From Burkholderia ubonensis (lineage in GTDB: Bacteria > Pseudomonadota > Gammaproteobacteria > Burkholderiales > Burkholderiaceae): a DNA stretch of 64,000 nucleotides. Under the pieces are notes generated by a model. It had not been told where the DNA came from. It worked only from the letters and a program-made list of their open reading frames with translations, and made no database searches. Below, in pieces: positions 49,039-59,600 of the stretch (positions within the stretch are counted from its first letter, which is position 1; the number at the start of each line of letters is the position of its first letter). The translations under genes were made by a program, and so were the position numbers. The stretch spans positions 1 through 64,000 of the forward strand of contig NZ_CADFEB010000013.1 in the NCBI RefSeq assembly GCF_902833085.1, given 5' to 3'.

Positions 49039-49896
49039 ATGACCCGCCAGCCTGACGAGCCGAAGCCGCTCGATTTCGACGACGCGCCCGCGCGCACGCC
49101 GGGCCGGCTCGCGTTCGGCACGCCGCCGGCCGATGCGCCGCGGCCGGCCGACCGGCCCGCGCCGAAGGCGCTCGACCTGGGGCCGGCGCCCGAGCGGCAC
49201 ACGCGCGCGGCGCCTGCCGACGCGGTCGGCCGCGCGCTGTTCGGCGAATCGGATCATCCGCTGCTCGAGCAGTGCTTCCGCGCCGCGCAGGCGCGTTTCC
49301 CGAATCTCTATCCCGACTGCGCGCCGCGCATCGAGCGGCATATCCGGCAACTGGTGCCGCTCAAGCTCGCGAGCGTGGCGACGATCGGCGACGCCGCGCT
49401 CGAAAGCGCCGGCAATCTCGTCGAGGCCGTCGCGGCGACGACGCGCGAATTCAACGAACTCGGCGCGGCCGACCTGATGGCGGACCTGCTCGCGCAGGCC
49501 ACGCGCAAGGCCGGCATGCTCGACCGCTGGTTCCGTCCGTCGTCCGGCCAGGTCGATTACCGCGCGGCGCTCGGCGCGCTCAAGCAGTCGCTCGGTTTCT
49601 TCCCGCGCCGGACCGAGGCGCTGGCCGCGAAGGTCCGGCACGCGGACGAAAGCCTCGTCGTCGTGCTCGCGGCGCTGAGCGCGGTCGCGGACGTCGTGCG
49701 CGCGCCCGACGACCCGGGGCTCGAACGCACGCTGTTCGACCGCCGCAACATCGTCGGGCAGGCGGTCCAGCAAATCCGCATGCAGCCGGCGCTGCTGCGC
49801 GGGCTCGACGAGCGGGTGACCGACCTGCTGTCGCGCGCCGATCACCTGATGAACGTGGTGTTGCCGGCGGCGGCCGCGGCGCGGCCGCGCGGCTGA
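49039..49896 (+). CDS. unknown protein of the ter-type operon
   Basis: I do not recognise a family for this 285-residue protein. The first 70 residues are low-complexity (Pro, Ala, Asp, Arg) and probably disordered. The rest, from DHPLLEQCFRAAQARFPNLY, is helix-rich and includes ESAGNLVEAVAATTREFNELG and TRKAGMLDRWFRP; the heptad-like hydrophobics suggest a coiled-coil or bundle, perhaps a partner of TelA. No signal peptide. It is the last gene of the operon, 52 bases after terD, and the reading frame uses the same codon bias as its neighbours. Confidence 0.65.
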   Translation: MTRQPDEPKPLDFDDAPARTPGRLAFGTPPADAPRPADRPAPKALDLGPAPERHTRAAPADAVGRALFGESDHPLLEQCFRAAQARFPNLYPDCAPRIERHIRQLVPLKLASVATIGDAALESAGNLVEAVAATTREFNELGAADLMADLLAQATRKAGMLDRWFRPSSGQVDYRAALGALKQSLGFFPRRTEALAAKVRHADESLVVVLAALSAVADVVRAPDDPGLERTLFDRRNIVGQAVQQIRMQPALLRGLDERVTDLLSRADHLMNVVLPAAAAARPRG

Positions 49897-50279
49897 GCGG
49901 CGAGGGGCGGGCGCCGCTCGGGCGCCAATCGCATCCCGGCACGACGACGCGGGTGCGCGCCGGCCGGCGCGACACCCATTTCCCTGAAACAGGAATGAAA
50001 GCGGCCTTGCCGCGCCCGTATCCCGTCGACGCCCCCGTCGCGTGCGACTGACCGCCGGCGGCCATCGGAACGCGCGCCAGCCTGCGTTCCGGACAACACG
50101 ACCCATCGGATGCGCTGGGTCCCCCCTACCCGAAAAGTAGGGGGGTGACCCATCCCGGGCTTGCGTGCGCCTCTGCACAATCCAGCTACGGGTCTTTGCG
50201 AAGACGTCGCCGGCCCGCGTTCGCAACCGAGCATGACGTCCAGCGCGTATCGCTGGTTGACCCCAAGGATGGAGGTCAT
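49897..50279. other. intergenic region upstream of the multicopper oxidase operon
   Basis: No gene fits here. The noteworthy element is the GC-rich dyad at 50,117-50,151, with a possible -10 (CACAAT, 50,176-50,181) downstream. Confidence 0.5.
50117..50151. promoter_or_regulatory. GC-rich dyad, possible activator site
   Basis: GGGT-CCCCCCTAC (50117-50129) pairs with GTAGGGGGG-TGACCC (50137-50151) around CCGAAAA. It is about 147 bases before the multicopper oxidase ATG. The dyad would lie near -54 if CACAAT at 50,176 is the -10. This is the type of site used by NarL/LuxR-like activators. A transcription-attenuating hairpin is the alternative. Confidence 0.45.
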
Positions 50280-51863
50280 ATGTTCAGCACCCGCACGTAC
50301 TGCAGCAGTGTGGCGGCACTGTTGCTCCTGTTGTTCGCCGTCCCGTCGTTCGCGCAATCGTTCCGTGTCCAATGCCCGTTCACCACGCCGTCGCATCCGA
50401 CCGCGCTGCCGCTCGGCGCGGGCGAGCCGGCCTACACCAAGCCGACCTATACGGGACAGACCTCCACGGCGACCGGCGCCGTGAACGGCGCGATCAAATG
50501 CCAGCAGATCTCGGGCGGCGACGGTTACGCGACGATGGCCAATGGCGTGCAGACCTACCTGTTCGCGTTCGGTCCGCTGTCGGGGCTCGCCGACATCAAG
50601 TCCGGCCTGCCCGGCACCGAGTTCGCGTCGGTGTTCAACACCGTCGGCGATCCGCGAACGGACCCGACCTACAACGGCGCGGTCGGCCTCGCGCCCGATC
50701 CGGACGCGGGCGGCGCGCTGACCGGGCACGTCGATCCGCGCCCGATCATGGACATCGGCGTGATGAACGGCAACGAGCCGGCGCCGCTGATGGCGATCGA
50801 CGAGGACGACGAATTTTTCCTCACGCTCACGAACGTCGGGATGATCATGCGTCCCGACCTGTTCGAGAAGCACACGGTGCACTTCCACGGCTACCCGAAC
50901 GCGTCGTCGTTCTATGACGGCGTGCCGGATGCGTCGGTCGCGATCAACATCGGCGCAAGCTTCACGTACTACTACCTCGCGCCGGATGCGGGCACCTATT
51001 TCTGGCACTGCCACATCACGCCGCCGGAGCACCTGCAGATGGGCATGGTCGGCCAGATCTACGTGCGGCCGCGCCAGGACCGGGTGCCGAAAGGCGTGTC
51101 GCTGTACAACGCGCTCGTCACGCAGCAATCCGACCTGCGCACCCGCTGCGGAAACGACATCCTGTGCTCGACGCCGCTGCCGACGAAGAACAACGGACTC
51201 GTGCGCGCAGCGAACCCCAACATCCCGGCGACCACGCCGGAGACGCTGTCGCTCTACGCATACAACGACGGCGACGGCTCGACCGCATACGACGTCGAGT
51301 ATCCGATCCAGATCCACGGGTTCGATCCGAACTTCCACTTCGTCGGCATGACGTTCAATCCGGAGCCGTTCACCGACATGAAGGACAAGTTCTTCATGCT
51401 GAACGGCCGAAGCTATCCGGACACGGTGACGCAGGGGCCGATGTCGACGCCCGCGTCGGACAGCTCGATGCATCCTTCGCAACCGCTGCCGACGCTGATC
51501 AACGTTCCGGCCGGCGGCAGGGCGCTGCTGCGGATCTCGGATCTCGACGTCACCGAATACCAGACGCTGGCGTCGCTCGGGATCCCGATGCACGTGATCG
51601 CGATCAATGCCCGCATGCTGCGCGACATGGCCGGCAACAACCTGGCCTACGACACGAATTCGATCACACTGGCCGGCGGCGAGTCGCTGGACCTGATTCT
51701 CGACGCGAGCGACACGACGAAATACCACTCGGGCCAGATCTTCTATCTGTACACGCCGAACCTCGATCACCTGTCGAACGATCAGGAGAACTTCGGCGGC
51801 CTGATGACCGAGATTCACATCTGCAGTGCGGTGGATCCGGCCACGAAGCATTGCACGCTCTGA
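50280..51863 (+). CDS. exported multicopper oxidase-like protein 1
   Basis: This 527-residue protein has a signal peptide (LLLLLFAVPSFAQ) and cupredoxin domains. The N-terminal domain has HxHG at His201-His203 and, in the same domain, WHCHITPPEHLQMGM (His243, Cys244, His245, His251, Met254/256), which looks like a type 1 copper site plus trinuclear ligands. The C-terminal half keeps a cupredoxin outline (YPIQIHGFDPNFHF) but no HCH motif. The family oxidises metals or phenolics with oxygen. GGAGGT precedes the ATG by 5 bases. It is first in the operon. Confidence 0.8.
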   Translation: MFSTRTYCSSVAALLLLLFAVPSFAQSFRVQCPFTTPSHPTALPLGAGEPAYTKPTYTGQTSTATGAVNGAIKCQQISGGDGYATMANGVQTYLFAFGPLSGLADIKSGLPGTEFASVFNTVGDPRTDPTYNGAVGLAPDPDAGGALTGHVDPRPIMDIGVMNGNEPAPLMAIDEDDEFFLTLTNVGMIMRPDLFEKHTVHFHGYPNASSFYDGVPDASVAINIGASFTYYYLAPDAGTYFWHCHITPPEHLQMGMVGQIYVRPRQDRVPKGVSLYNALVTQQSDLRTRCGNDILCSTPLPTKNNGLVRAANPNIPATTPETLSLYAYNDGDGSTAYDVEYPIQIHGFDPNFHFVGMTFNPEPFTDMKDKFFMLNGRSYPDTVTQGPMSTPASDSSMHPSQPLPTLINVPAGGRALLRISDLDVTEYQTLASLGIPMHVIAINARMLRDMAGNNLAYDTNSITLAGGESLDLILDASDTTKYHSGQIFYLYTPNLDHLSNDQENFGGLMTEIHICSAVDPATKHCTL

Positions 51864-51929
51864 TGACCAAGGCCCGCCTGCGTCATCGGGCGGGCCAGAA
51901 CGGGTAGTCCTGCACTGAGGAGAAAAGCC

Positions 51930-53585
51930 GTGGGACACATCACTCACCGCGCGTGGACCGCGACGCTCGCGCACCTTGGACGGCTTGCACGCGTCAGCGT
52001 CGCGACGCTCGCCGCGTTGCTGTCGATGCACGCGCTGGCCGCCGCGCCGGGCATCACCGGCAAGGTTTTCAACCTGAGCGCCGGGGAGGCCCGCATCACC
52101 CAGCCCGACGGCACGAGCGTCTACTCCTGGGGCTACGGCTGTGCGGCGAACAGCGCGACGCCGCTCGTCTTTTCGCCGTCGACGATCGCCGGTGCGACCT
52201 GTCCGACGATGCAGATCCCCGGTCCGACCTTGATCGTCAGGCAGGGCGACGTCATCACCGTGACGCTCACCAACAATCTTCCCGTCGCGGCCGGCAACAC
52301 GTCGATCCTGTTCCCGGGGTTCGTCGTGTGTGCGGGGACCTTGAGCACGGACGGCAAGACCTGCACGCCGTCGGCCGGCAACGGCACCCCCGGACTGCTG
52401 GCGCAGGAGGCGGCGCACGGCGCGACGGTCACCTACACGTTCGTCGCATCGACGCCCGGCACGCATACGTACTACAGCGGCACGCAGGGCGATCTGCAGA
52501 TCGAGATGGGGCTGTACGGCGCGATCATCGTGCTGCCGAATACGTCGGTCAACACGGCGGGCTGCATGGCATTCCCGGATACGGGCCGGCCCTTCGGCCA
52601 GCACGATTTCCGCAATGCGGCGGCGGCCTTCGACAACAGCGCGGCCTGCTACGATCGCGAGTATCTTTTTCAGTTCTCCGAAATGGACCCGCGCATCCAT
52701 CAGCAGGCGGAGCAGCAGGTCGCGGCGAACACGTCCTGCACGAAACCCGCCGGCTGCATGACGGTGGAGACCGAGCCTTATCACCCCGCGTATTTCATGG
52801 TCAACGGCCGCTCGATGCCGGACGACATGGACCCGAACTATGCGCCGCAGTATCCGCACCAGCCGTATAACGGCAACCCGCACATGCATCCGGGCGAACT
52901 GGTGCTGCTGCGGATCATCGGCACGGGCCGCTGGCAGCATCCGTTCCACGAGCACGGCAATCACGTGCGCGTGCTCGCGCGCGACGGCAACCTGCTGCTG
53001 AGCCAGGCCAGCCCGAACAACCCGGCGAGCGCCCAGTTGCCGGCCGGCCCGCTGCTGTTTACGACGACCACGACGCCGGGCATCACGATGGACGGGATTT
53101 TCTACTGGACCGGCAGGGGCCTGAACTGGGACGTCTACGCGCACTACGCGGGCGACGGCAGCGTCTGCATCCCGGACGCGAACGGCTACTACACGACGGC
53201 CTCGAATCCGCCGGCTCCGCGCAATGCGCCGAACTACTACGAGTGGTGCCAGGACCATGGCAAGGCGCTCGAGAAGGCGCCGTTCGGCAAGGTCGGCAGC
53301 GGCGGGCCGGTCACGCTGCCGGACTCGAACATCCTGACCAACGGGGCCTGGTATGGCGGCAGTCCGTATCTCGGGCCGGACGCCACGACGCGAGCAACGT
53401 CCCCGACGGGAACGACGCCGCCGAGCGGCGTGCAACTGAACCCGGCGGCGACGGAAGCGGGCTTCGCATTCATGTGGCACTCGCATAACGAGCGCGAGAT
53501 CACGACGAACAACATCTTCCCCGGCGGAATGATGATGATGATGCTCGTTGATCCCCCGGTATTTCCGATCGACGAATCCAATTAG
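51930..53585 (+). CDS. exported multicopper oxidase-like protein 2 with altered copper ligands
   Basis: This 551-residue exported protein (signal ending near ALAAAPG) shows a multicopper oxidase fold. The first domain keeps MQIPGPTLIVRQGD but the usual HxHG is SILFPG and the HSH of GTYWYHSH is YYSGT. The last domain has HPFHEHGNH (His337, 340, 342, 345) and WHSHNEREITTNNIFPGGMM, where the usual HCH is His517-Ser518-His519. So the type 1 Cys is missing and the trinuclear site is incomplete. It is either a non-classical enzyme, a partner supplying ligands to protein 1, or a metal-binding relic. It is 66 bases after protein 1 and 17 before the giant. Confidence 0.8.
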   Translation: MGHITHRAWTATLAHLGRLARVSVATLAALLSMHALAAAPGITGKVFNLSAGEARITQPDGTSVYSWGYGCAANSATPLVFSPSTIAGATCPTMQIPGPTLIVRQGDVITVTLTNNLPVAAGNTSILFPGFVVCAGTLSTDGKTCTPSAGNGTPGLLAQEAAHGATVTYTFVASTPGTHTYYSGTQGDLQIEMGLYGAIIVLPNTSVNTAGCMAFPDTGRPFGQHDFRNAAAAFDNSAACYDREYLFQFSEMDPRIHQQAEQQVAANTSCTKPAGCMTVETEPYHPAYFMVNGRSMPDDMDPNYAPQYPHQPYNGNPHMHPGELVLLRIIGTGRWQHPFHEHGNHVRVLARDGNLLLSQASPNNPASAQLPAGPLLFTTTTTPGITMDGIFYWTGRGLNWDVYAHYAGDGSVCIPDANGYYTTASNPPAPRNAPNYYEWCQDHGKALEKAPFGKVGSGGPVTLPDSNILTNGAWYGGSPYLGPDATTRATSPTGTTPPSGVQLNPAATEAGFAFMWHSHNEREITTNNIFPGGMMMMMLVDPPVFPIDESN

Positions 53586-53602
53586 GGGTGGGGAGAAAGG
53601 CG

Positions 53603-56600
53603 ATGAGATCCACCAAGCTCACGGCGACGCTCCTTGGTCTGTTCAAGGCAGGCGTCGCGGCATCCATGTTGCTGACGGCCGGCGAGGCGTGCTTCGCGCA
53701 GGCGGTCGTCAATCTGACGGCGAAGGCCTCCACCGCGCTGATGCCGGACGGACAGTCCGTGCCGATGTGGGGCTACACCTGCACGCCGGCCGCCAACGCG
53801 ACGGTGCCGGCCGCGAACGCCACCTGCGCGGCGGCGAATCCGACCGCCGGCGCGAACTGGTCGCCGGTGGTGATCACCGTGCCGGCAGGGCAGTTGCAGA
53901 TCAACCTGACCAACAACCTGCCGGCGCCGGTGCCGACGTCGCTCGTCATCGTCGGGCAACTGGGCGGCGGGCTGGGAAGCGCACCGACCACCGTGCCGAG
54001 TCCGCCGCATCCGACGCAGACCGCGACGACCTGGCCGATCGTATCGTCTACGACGGCGCCTCCGACGCCGTACTCCACGCCGCCCGCCGCGTTTACGCCG
54101 CCCGCGCAAGGGCCGCGCATCCAGTCGTTCGGCACCGAGGTGGCGCCGACGACCGACCCGAAGGCATATACGACGCTCACCTGGGCGAGCCTCAAGCCCG
54201 GCACCTATCTGCTCGAGTCGGGCACGCACCCGTCGATCCAGGGGCCGATGGGCCTCTACGGCGTGCTGGTCGTGAAGAGCCCGAGCGTCCCGAGCTCGAC
54301 CTGCGCATCCACGAACCAGGCCTATCCGAACACGGCGAGCTGCTATGACGCCGACGTGCCGCTCGTGATGGGCGAGATCGATCCGGTGCAGAACGCGGCG
54401 GTCGCCGCGGCCGTCGCGACCCCGGGCTTCAGCGAGACGGCGGCATGGTCGGGGCAGCCCGGAGGATGCGGCAATTCGAAGTCCGTATCGTTCGGCACGT
54501 GCTATCCGCCGGCGGTGAACTACGATCCGCGCTACTACCTGATCAACGGCGTCGCCTTCGACCGCACGAACCCGAACGCGTCGGCATTCGCGCCGAGCGC
54601 GAACGTGACGGCATCGACCGGGCAGGTGCTCGTGCGCCTCGTGAACGCCGGCCTGCGCATGCACATTCCCGCCGTGGTCGGCGCGCAGACGGGCAATCCG
54701 TCGATTCCCGGGTTCGCGCTCGTCGCCGAGGACGGCAACGTGATGCCCGGCAACCCGCGCATTCAGAACGCCGTGTTCATGGCCGCCGGCAAGACTTACG
54801 ACGTGATGGTCAACGCGCCGGCCGCGGGGCCGTTGCCCGTGTACGACCGCGAGCTGAGCCTGTCGACCAACAACCAGCGCGACGGCGGGATGCAGGGCTA
54901 CATCGCGGTCAACAACGCGCTGCCGTCGGCGACGGCCGGCATCGGCGAGACGCCGACCGCCGCGGGCGCGAACTACATGTTCGTGCCGGGCACGACCCTG
55001 ACCGTGTCGGACCCGGCCAAGGGCGTGATCGCGAACGACACCGGCGTCTACGGCGTGAAGGTCCAGACGCCGCCCGCGAACGGCACGCTCACGCTGAACA
55101 CGGACGGTACGTTCACCTATCTGTCGAGCAGCACGTCGAACGACAGCTTCGTCTATCAGTCGACGAACGGCACGCCGCCGGTGACGGCGAAGGTGACGCT
55201 GACCGCCTGCACGGCGGGCAACGGGTGCCTGTCGGTGCCCACCGCGGGTAACGCCAGCTTCACGAGCAACATCGCGTCGCGGCTGCAGGTCGGCGCGCCC
55301 GGCGTGCTCGCCAGCGCGAGCGATCCGGCCGGGCTGCCGCTCACCGCGCAGCTCGTCGGGGCGGCCCAGAACGGCGCCGTGACGCTGAACCCGGACGGCT
55401 CGTTTACCGCAGCGCCGGCGACGCCGCCGCTTGCCGGCAGCAGCGCGTCCGCGCAGACGGTGACGTTCCAGTACAACGTGACCAATACGCAGAAGCAGAC
55501 GAGCAAGACGACCGGCACCGTGACCGTCACCTTCAATCCCGGCAGCGGGCTCGTCGTCAACGTGATGGATGCGCCGAGCATGGCGCCGGACGCCACCGCG
55601 CCGAACAAGATGGTCAAGCTCACCGACTATCGCTGGATCATCGAGGAAGACCGCACGATGCAGATCGATCCGGCCTGCCAGGTGAATTCCGCGACGTCGC
55701 GGCCCGCGAACTGCCCGCCGCTGCCGGTCCCGAGCCTCGGCACGAACTTCCATACGAGCTACATGCCGGTGGTGGCCGCGGGCTGCGTCGGCACGGTGGC
55801 GTGCGAATCCGGGCAGACCGTGTACGACCCGGTGTCGAACACGCACCTGCCGACCGTGTGCGACGTCGGCAACGGCGTGTGCCGCACCGGCGCGAACGTC
55901 GCGCAACAGTCGCCGGTCGATCCGATGTACGTCGCGCTCGATCCGACCAAGCACTACTACATCTCGATCCTGCCCGGCGACGCCGGCAACACGTTCTCGA
56001 ACGGCGGCGGCGTGCCGTACAACGGCACGCGGCAGTTCAGCATCGCGCTCGACTGCCCGTCGGGCCCGAGCGGCGCGGATTTTGCGCCGGGCACCGGCAA
56101 GTGCGGGCACAGCATGGGCGGCGCGCCGATCACGCCCGCGCAGGTCGCGGCCGCGCGGGCAGGTCAGACCGCGGCCGGACAGGCGGGGCAGCTCAACGTG
56201 CTGCTGACGCAAACGCCGTATCCGACCGCGAAGCTCTCGGTGTTCGTGTTCGAGGACGATGCGCCGCTCAACGGCGAAGTGGACGTCAGCGGCGGGACCG
56301 ACGGCTTCGGCACCGCGCGCGAGCCGGGCCTCGGCGGGTTCGAGATCAAGCTCTGGGACGATGCCGGCGGCACGGGCGACCCGACCGGGCAGATGACCTA
56401 CGACATGTTCAACATGCCGCTGTCGAATGCGCTGCAGGGCACCGTCGACCCGCTCACCGGGCTCAACGCGTGCCCGATCACGACGGCGACCGACGGCCTG
56501 GTCGGCATGATCCCGACCTGCCCGAAGTACGAATCGGACGGCAAGACGTTGTCGCCGCTCGTCGGCCAGGCCGTGATCGCGAACCTGATGCCGGGCAGGT

Positions 56601-59600
56601 ACGGCGTGGTCGCGACGCCGGCGGCCGACCGCATCGGCCGCGGCGAGGAATGGCTGCAGACCAATACGCTCGACGGACAGAAGGCGCACGACGCGTTCAT
56701 CAAGGTCGGCGGGCCCGCGTACTTCCAGGAGTTCGGGCCGGCGGGCTATCACGTGTCGATCGGCTTCGCGAATCCGCAGATCATCAACGCGAGGAGAACC
56801 AACGCGGCGAAGACGGGGCTGTGCGACACCGGCCCATGCGGGAACACGATCACGGGCCGTATCACGAACCTGCACTACAGCCGTCCGCCGAACGAAAACC
56901 TGTACGGCAGCGGGTCGCACGATTCGCTGGCGTTCTCGCAGTGCTACGTGAGCGTCGGCGACCCGGACGGCGAGGATTACGGCTTCACGAAGTGCGACGC
57001 GCAGGGCAAGTTCACGATCAGCGGCCTGCCGAGCGGCACGACGCGCATCACGGTGTTCGACCAGTGGAACGACCAGATCGTCGACGGGCTCGCGAAGGCG
57101 GTCCAGCTTCCTGCCGCCAACGGGAGCACGACGGTCGACCTCGGCGACATTCCGGTGCTGCAGTGGCAGACGAACCTCTATACGCGGACCTTCATCGACC
57201 TGCACGGCGACGGCATCTCGCACCCGGACGATCCCGGCATCGCGCTGGCGTCGGTCAACATGCGGTTCCGCGACGGCAGCTACTCGAACTTCAACAGTAC
57301 GGACGGCAACGGCTATGCGCCGTTCAACGAGGTGTTTCCGCTGTTCAACTGGTACGTGGTGGACGACGACATGACGCGCTTCAAGCCGACCGGTACGCAC
57401 GTGGTGTATGACGCGGGCGGCGCGGTCGACGGCACCGGCGTGCCGGGCAGCGGGAATTCGACGATTGCGAAGAACTTCGCGAACACGGTCGAGACCGTAC
57501 CCGTGCCGTCCGGTCTTCGGGTGCCGGGCGCGAAGTACTGCGCGGACGCGGACTGCGCGTCGACCGGCAGCGGCTCGACCGGGCGGGTCGATCCGCCGTG
57601 GGTGACGTCGGAGGCGTGGCAGGGCTTCTCGGGTCAGAACTCGTTCATCGAGTACGGCAAGACGCCGTTTGCGAAGGGCGAGAACGGCGGGATTCGCGGC
57701 GAGGTCATCTACGCGTCGACGCGGCCGTTCGACGATCCGACGCTGCTGATCCACACGAAGTGGACGCCCGACGTGCCGAACGTCACGGTGAACCTGTACC
57801 AGGAGGGCACGGCCGCGGACGGCACCACCAACCTGACGCTCGTGGACACGACCAGGACGACGAGCTGGGACGACTGGGCGCAGGGCTTCCGCGCCGACGG
57901 CGTGACGCCGAACATGAACTGCCCGGGGCAGAACACGAGCGATCCGTTCTACTTCACGTTGCAGAACAGTACCAACTGGCTCGATCCGCAGCATCGCCAG
58001 CTGCCGGCGAACGCGCAATTCAAGTGCTACGACGGCATGCACGTGTTCAACCAGATCCAGCCGGCGCCGTATGACGGCGCATACAAGTTCCCGAGCGTGA
58101 CCGCGACGGATTCGACCGGCAAGCCGGTCGCATCGAACTGCACGATCTGCGTCGGGAAGAACCCCGTCGACGGCACGCCGATGCTGCCTGCCGGCAAGTA
58201 CGTGGTGGAGATCGTCGTGCCGCCGGGCTACGAACTGGTGAAGGAGGAGGACAAGAACATCCTGATCGGCGACAACTACATCGCGCCGGTGACGCAGCAG
58301 TTCGGCGGGATCGGCAACATCTTCATCCTCCCCGACCAGGCGGCGGTGAACTCGACCTACAACGCGAACAATGCGCAGAACCCGACCACGGACCTCGGTT
58401 CGACGCCGCATGCCGAAGGCGATACCGGCAGCGTCGAACGGTTCTGGCCGTGCGTCGGCGAGCTGCGCATCGTGCCCGACTACATCAGCCTGTTCCCGGG
58501 CTCGAAGGAGGTGGCGCCGTTCGCGGGCGCGTCGCGGCACCTGTGCGACCGCAAGGAAGTGGCGCTCACGGACGAGGAGTCGGTGCTCGCGAAGTTCTGG
58601 ATCTTCAGCTCGACGCACGTCAGCGCGCACTACACAGGCTTCATGCTCGACGACTTCTCGTCGGAGTTCGATCCGTATTCGCCGCAATTCGGCGAGAAGT
58701 TCGCGGTGCCGAACGTGCCGGTCTCGTTCAAGGACTTCTCCGGCAACGAAATCTCGCGCACGTATTCCGATCAGTGGGGCATCTACAACGGGCTGACGTT
58801 CTCGACCTGGGAAGTGAATCCTCCGAACCCGACCGGTTATGCGCCGACGATGATGGTCGCGTGCATGAACGACCCGGGCCCGATTCCCGACCCGAAGAAC
58901 CCCGGCAAGACGATGACCGATCCGCTGTACAACCCGGCATACAGCCAGTTCTGCTATGAGATTCCGTTCATGCCCGGACAGACGCAATACATGGACACGC
59001 CGGTGGTGCCGGTGCAGGCCTTCGCCGACGGATACAACCAGCCCGACTGCGCGTATCCGGATGCGACGCCCGCGATCTCGAGCGTGACCGGCGATGCGAG
59101 CGGCGGCGGGGCGGGGCCGTGGGTCAGCGCGGCGCATCACCTGCTGACGATCAACGCGCTGGGCGACCAGCAGGTGCCGAACCACGCTTACTCGGGGCCG
59201 AGCCAGTCCACGGCGCCGTTCAACCAGAAGTTCATCACGCGCCACTATGGATTCGGTGCGACGCAGGGGCTGGGACGGGTCACGATTGCCGGCGTCAATG
59301 CGCCGGTCCAGTCGTGGAGCGATACGAAGATCGTCGTCAGCGTGCCCGACCTGAGCAAGCCGCTCGCGCCGTCGACGACGACGCCGTCGACCTGCACGAT
59401 CCAGCAGATGGGCGCGCCGGCGACGCAGTGCGGCGAGCTGGTGGTGTCGACCAACAGCGGCAAGCAGTCGATCGATGCGGTGACCGTCACGATCGGCGGC
59501 AAGCCGCCGACCTACGTCAATGGAGAAAACGGCGCGGGCAACGCGCTGCAGAGCGCGATCGACCATGCGAGCGCGGGCGACCTGATCGTCGTCGGTCCGG

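Noticed and set aside
47140..50226. 1,028-codon minus-strand frame opposite TerC, TerD and the unknown gene
   Set aside because: Its product is Arg/His-rich with no family likeness and it covers several well-supported plus-strand genes.
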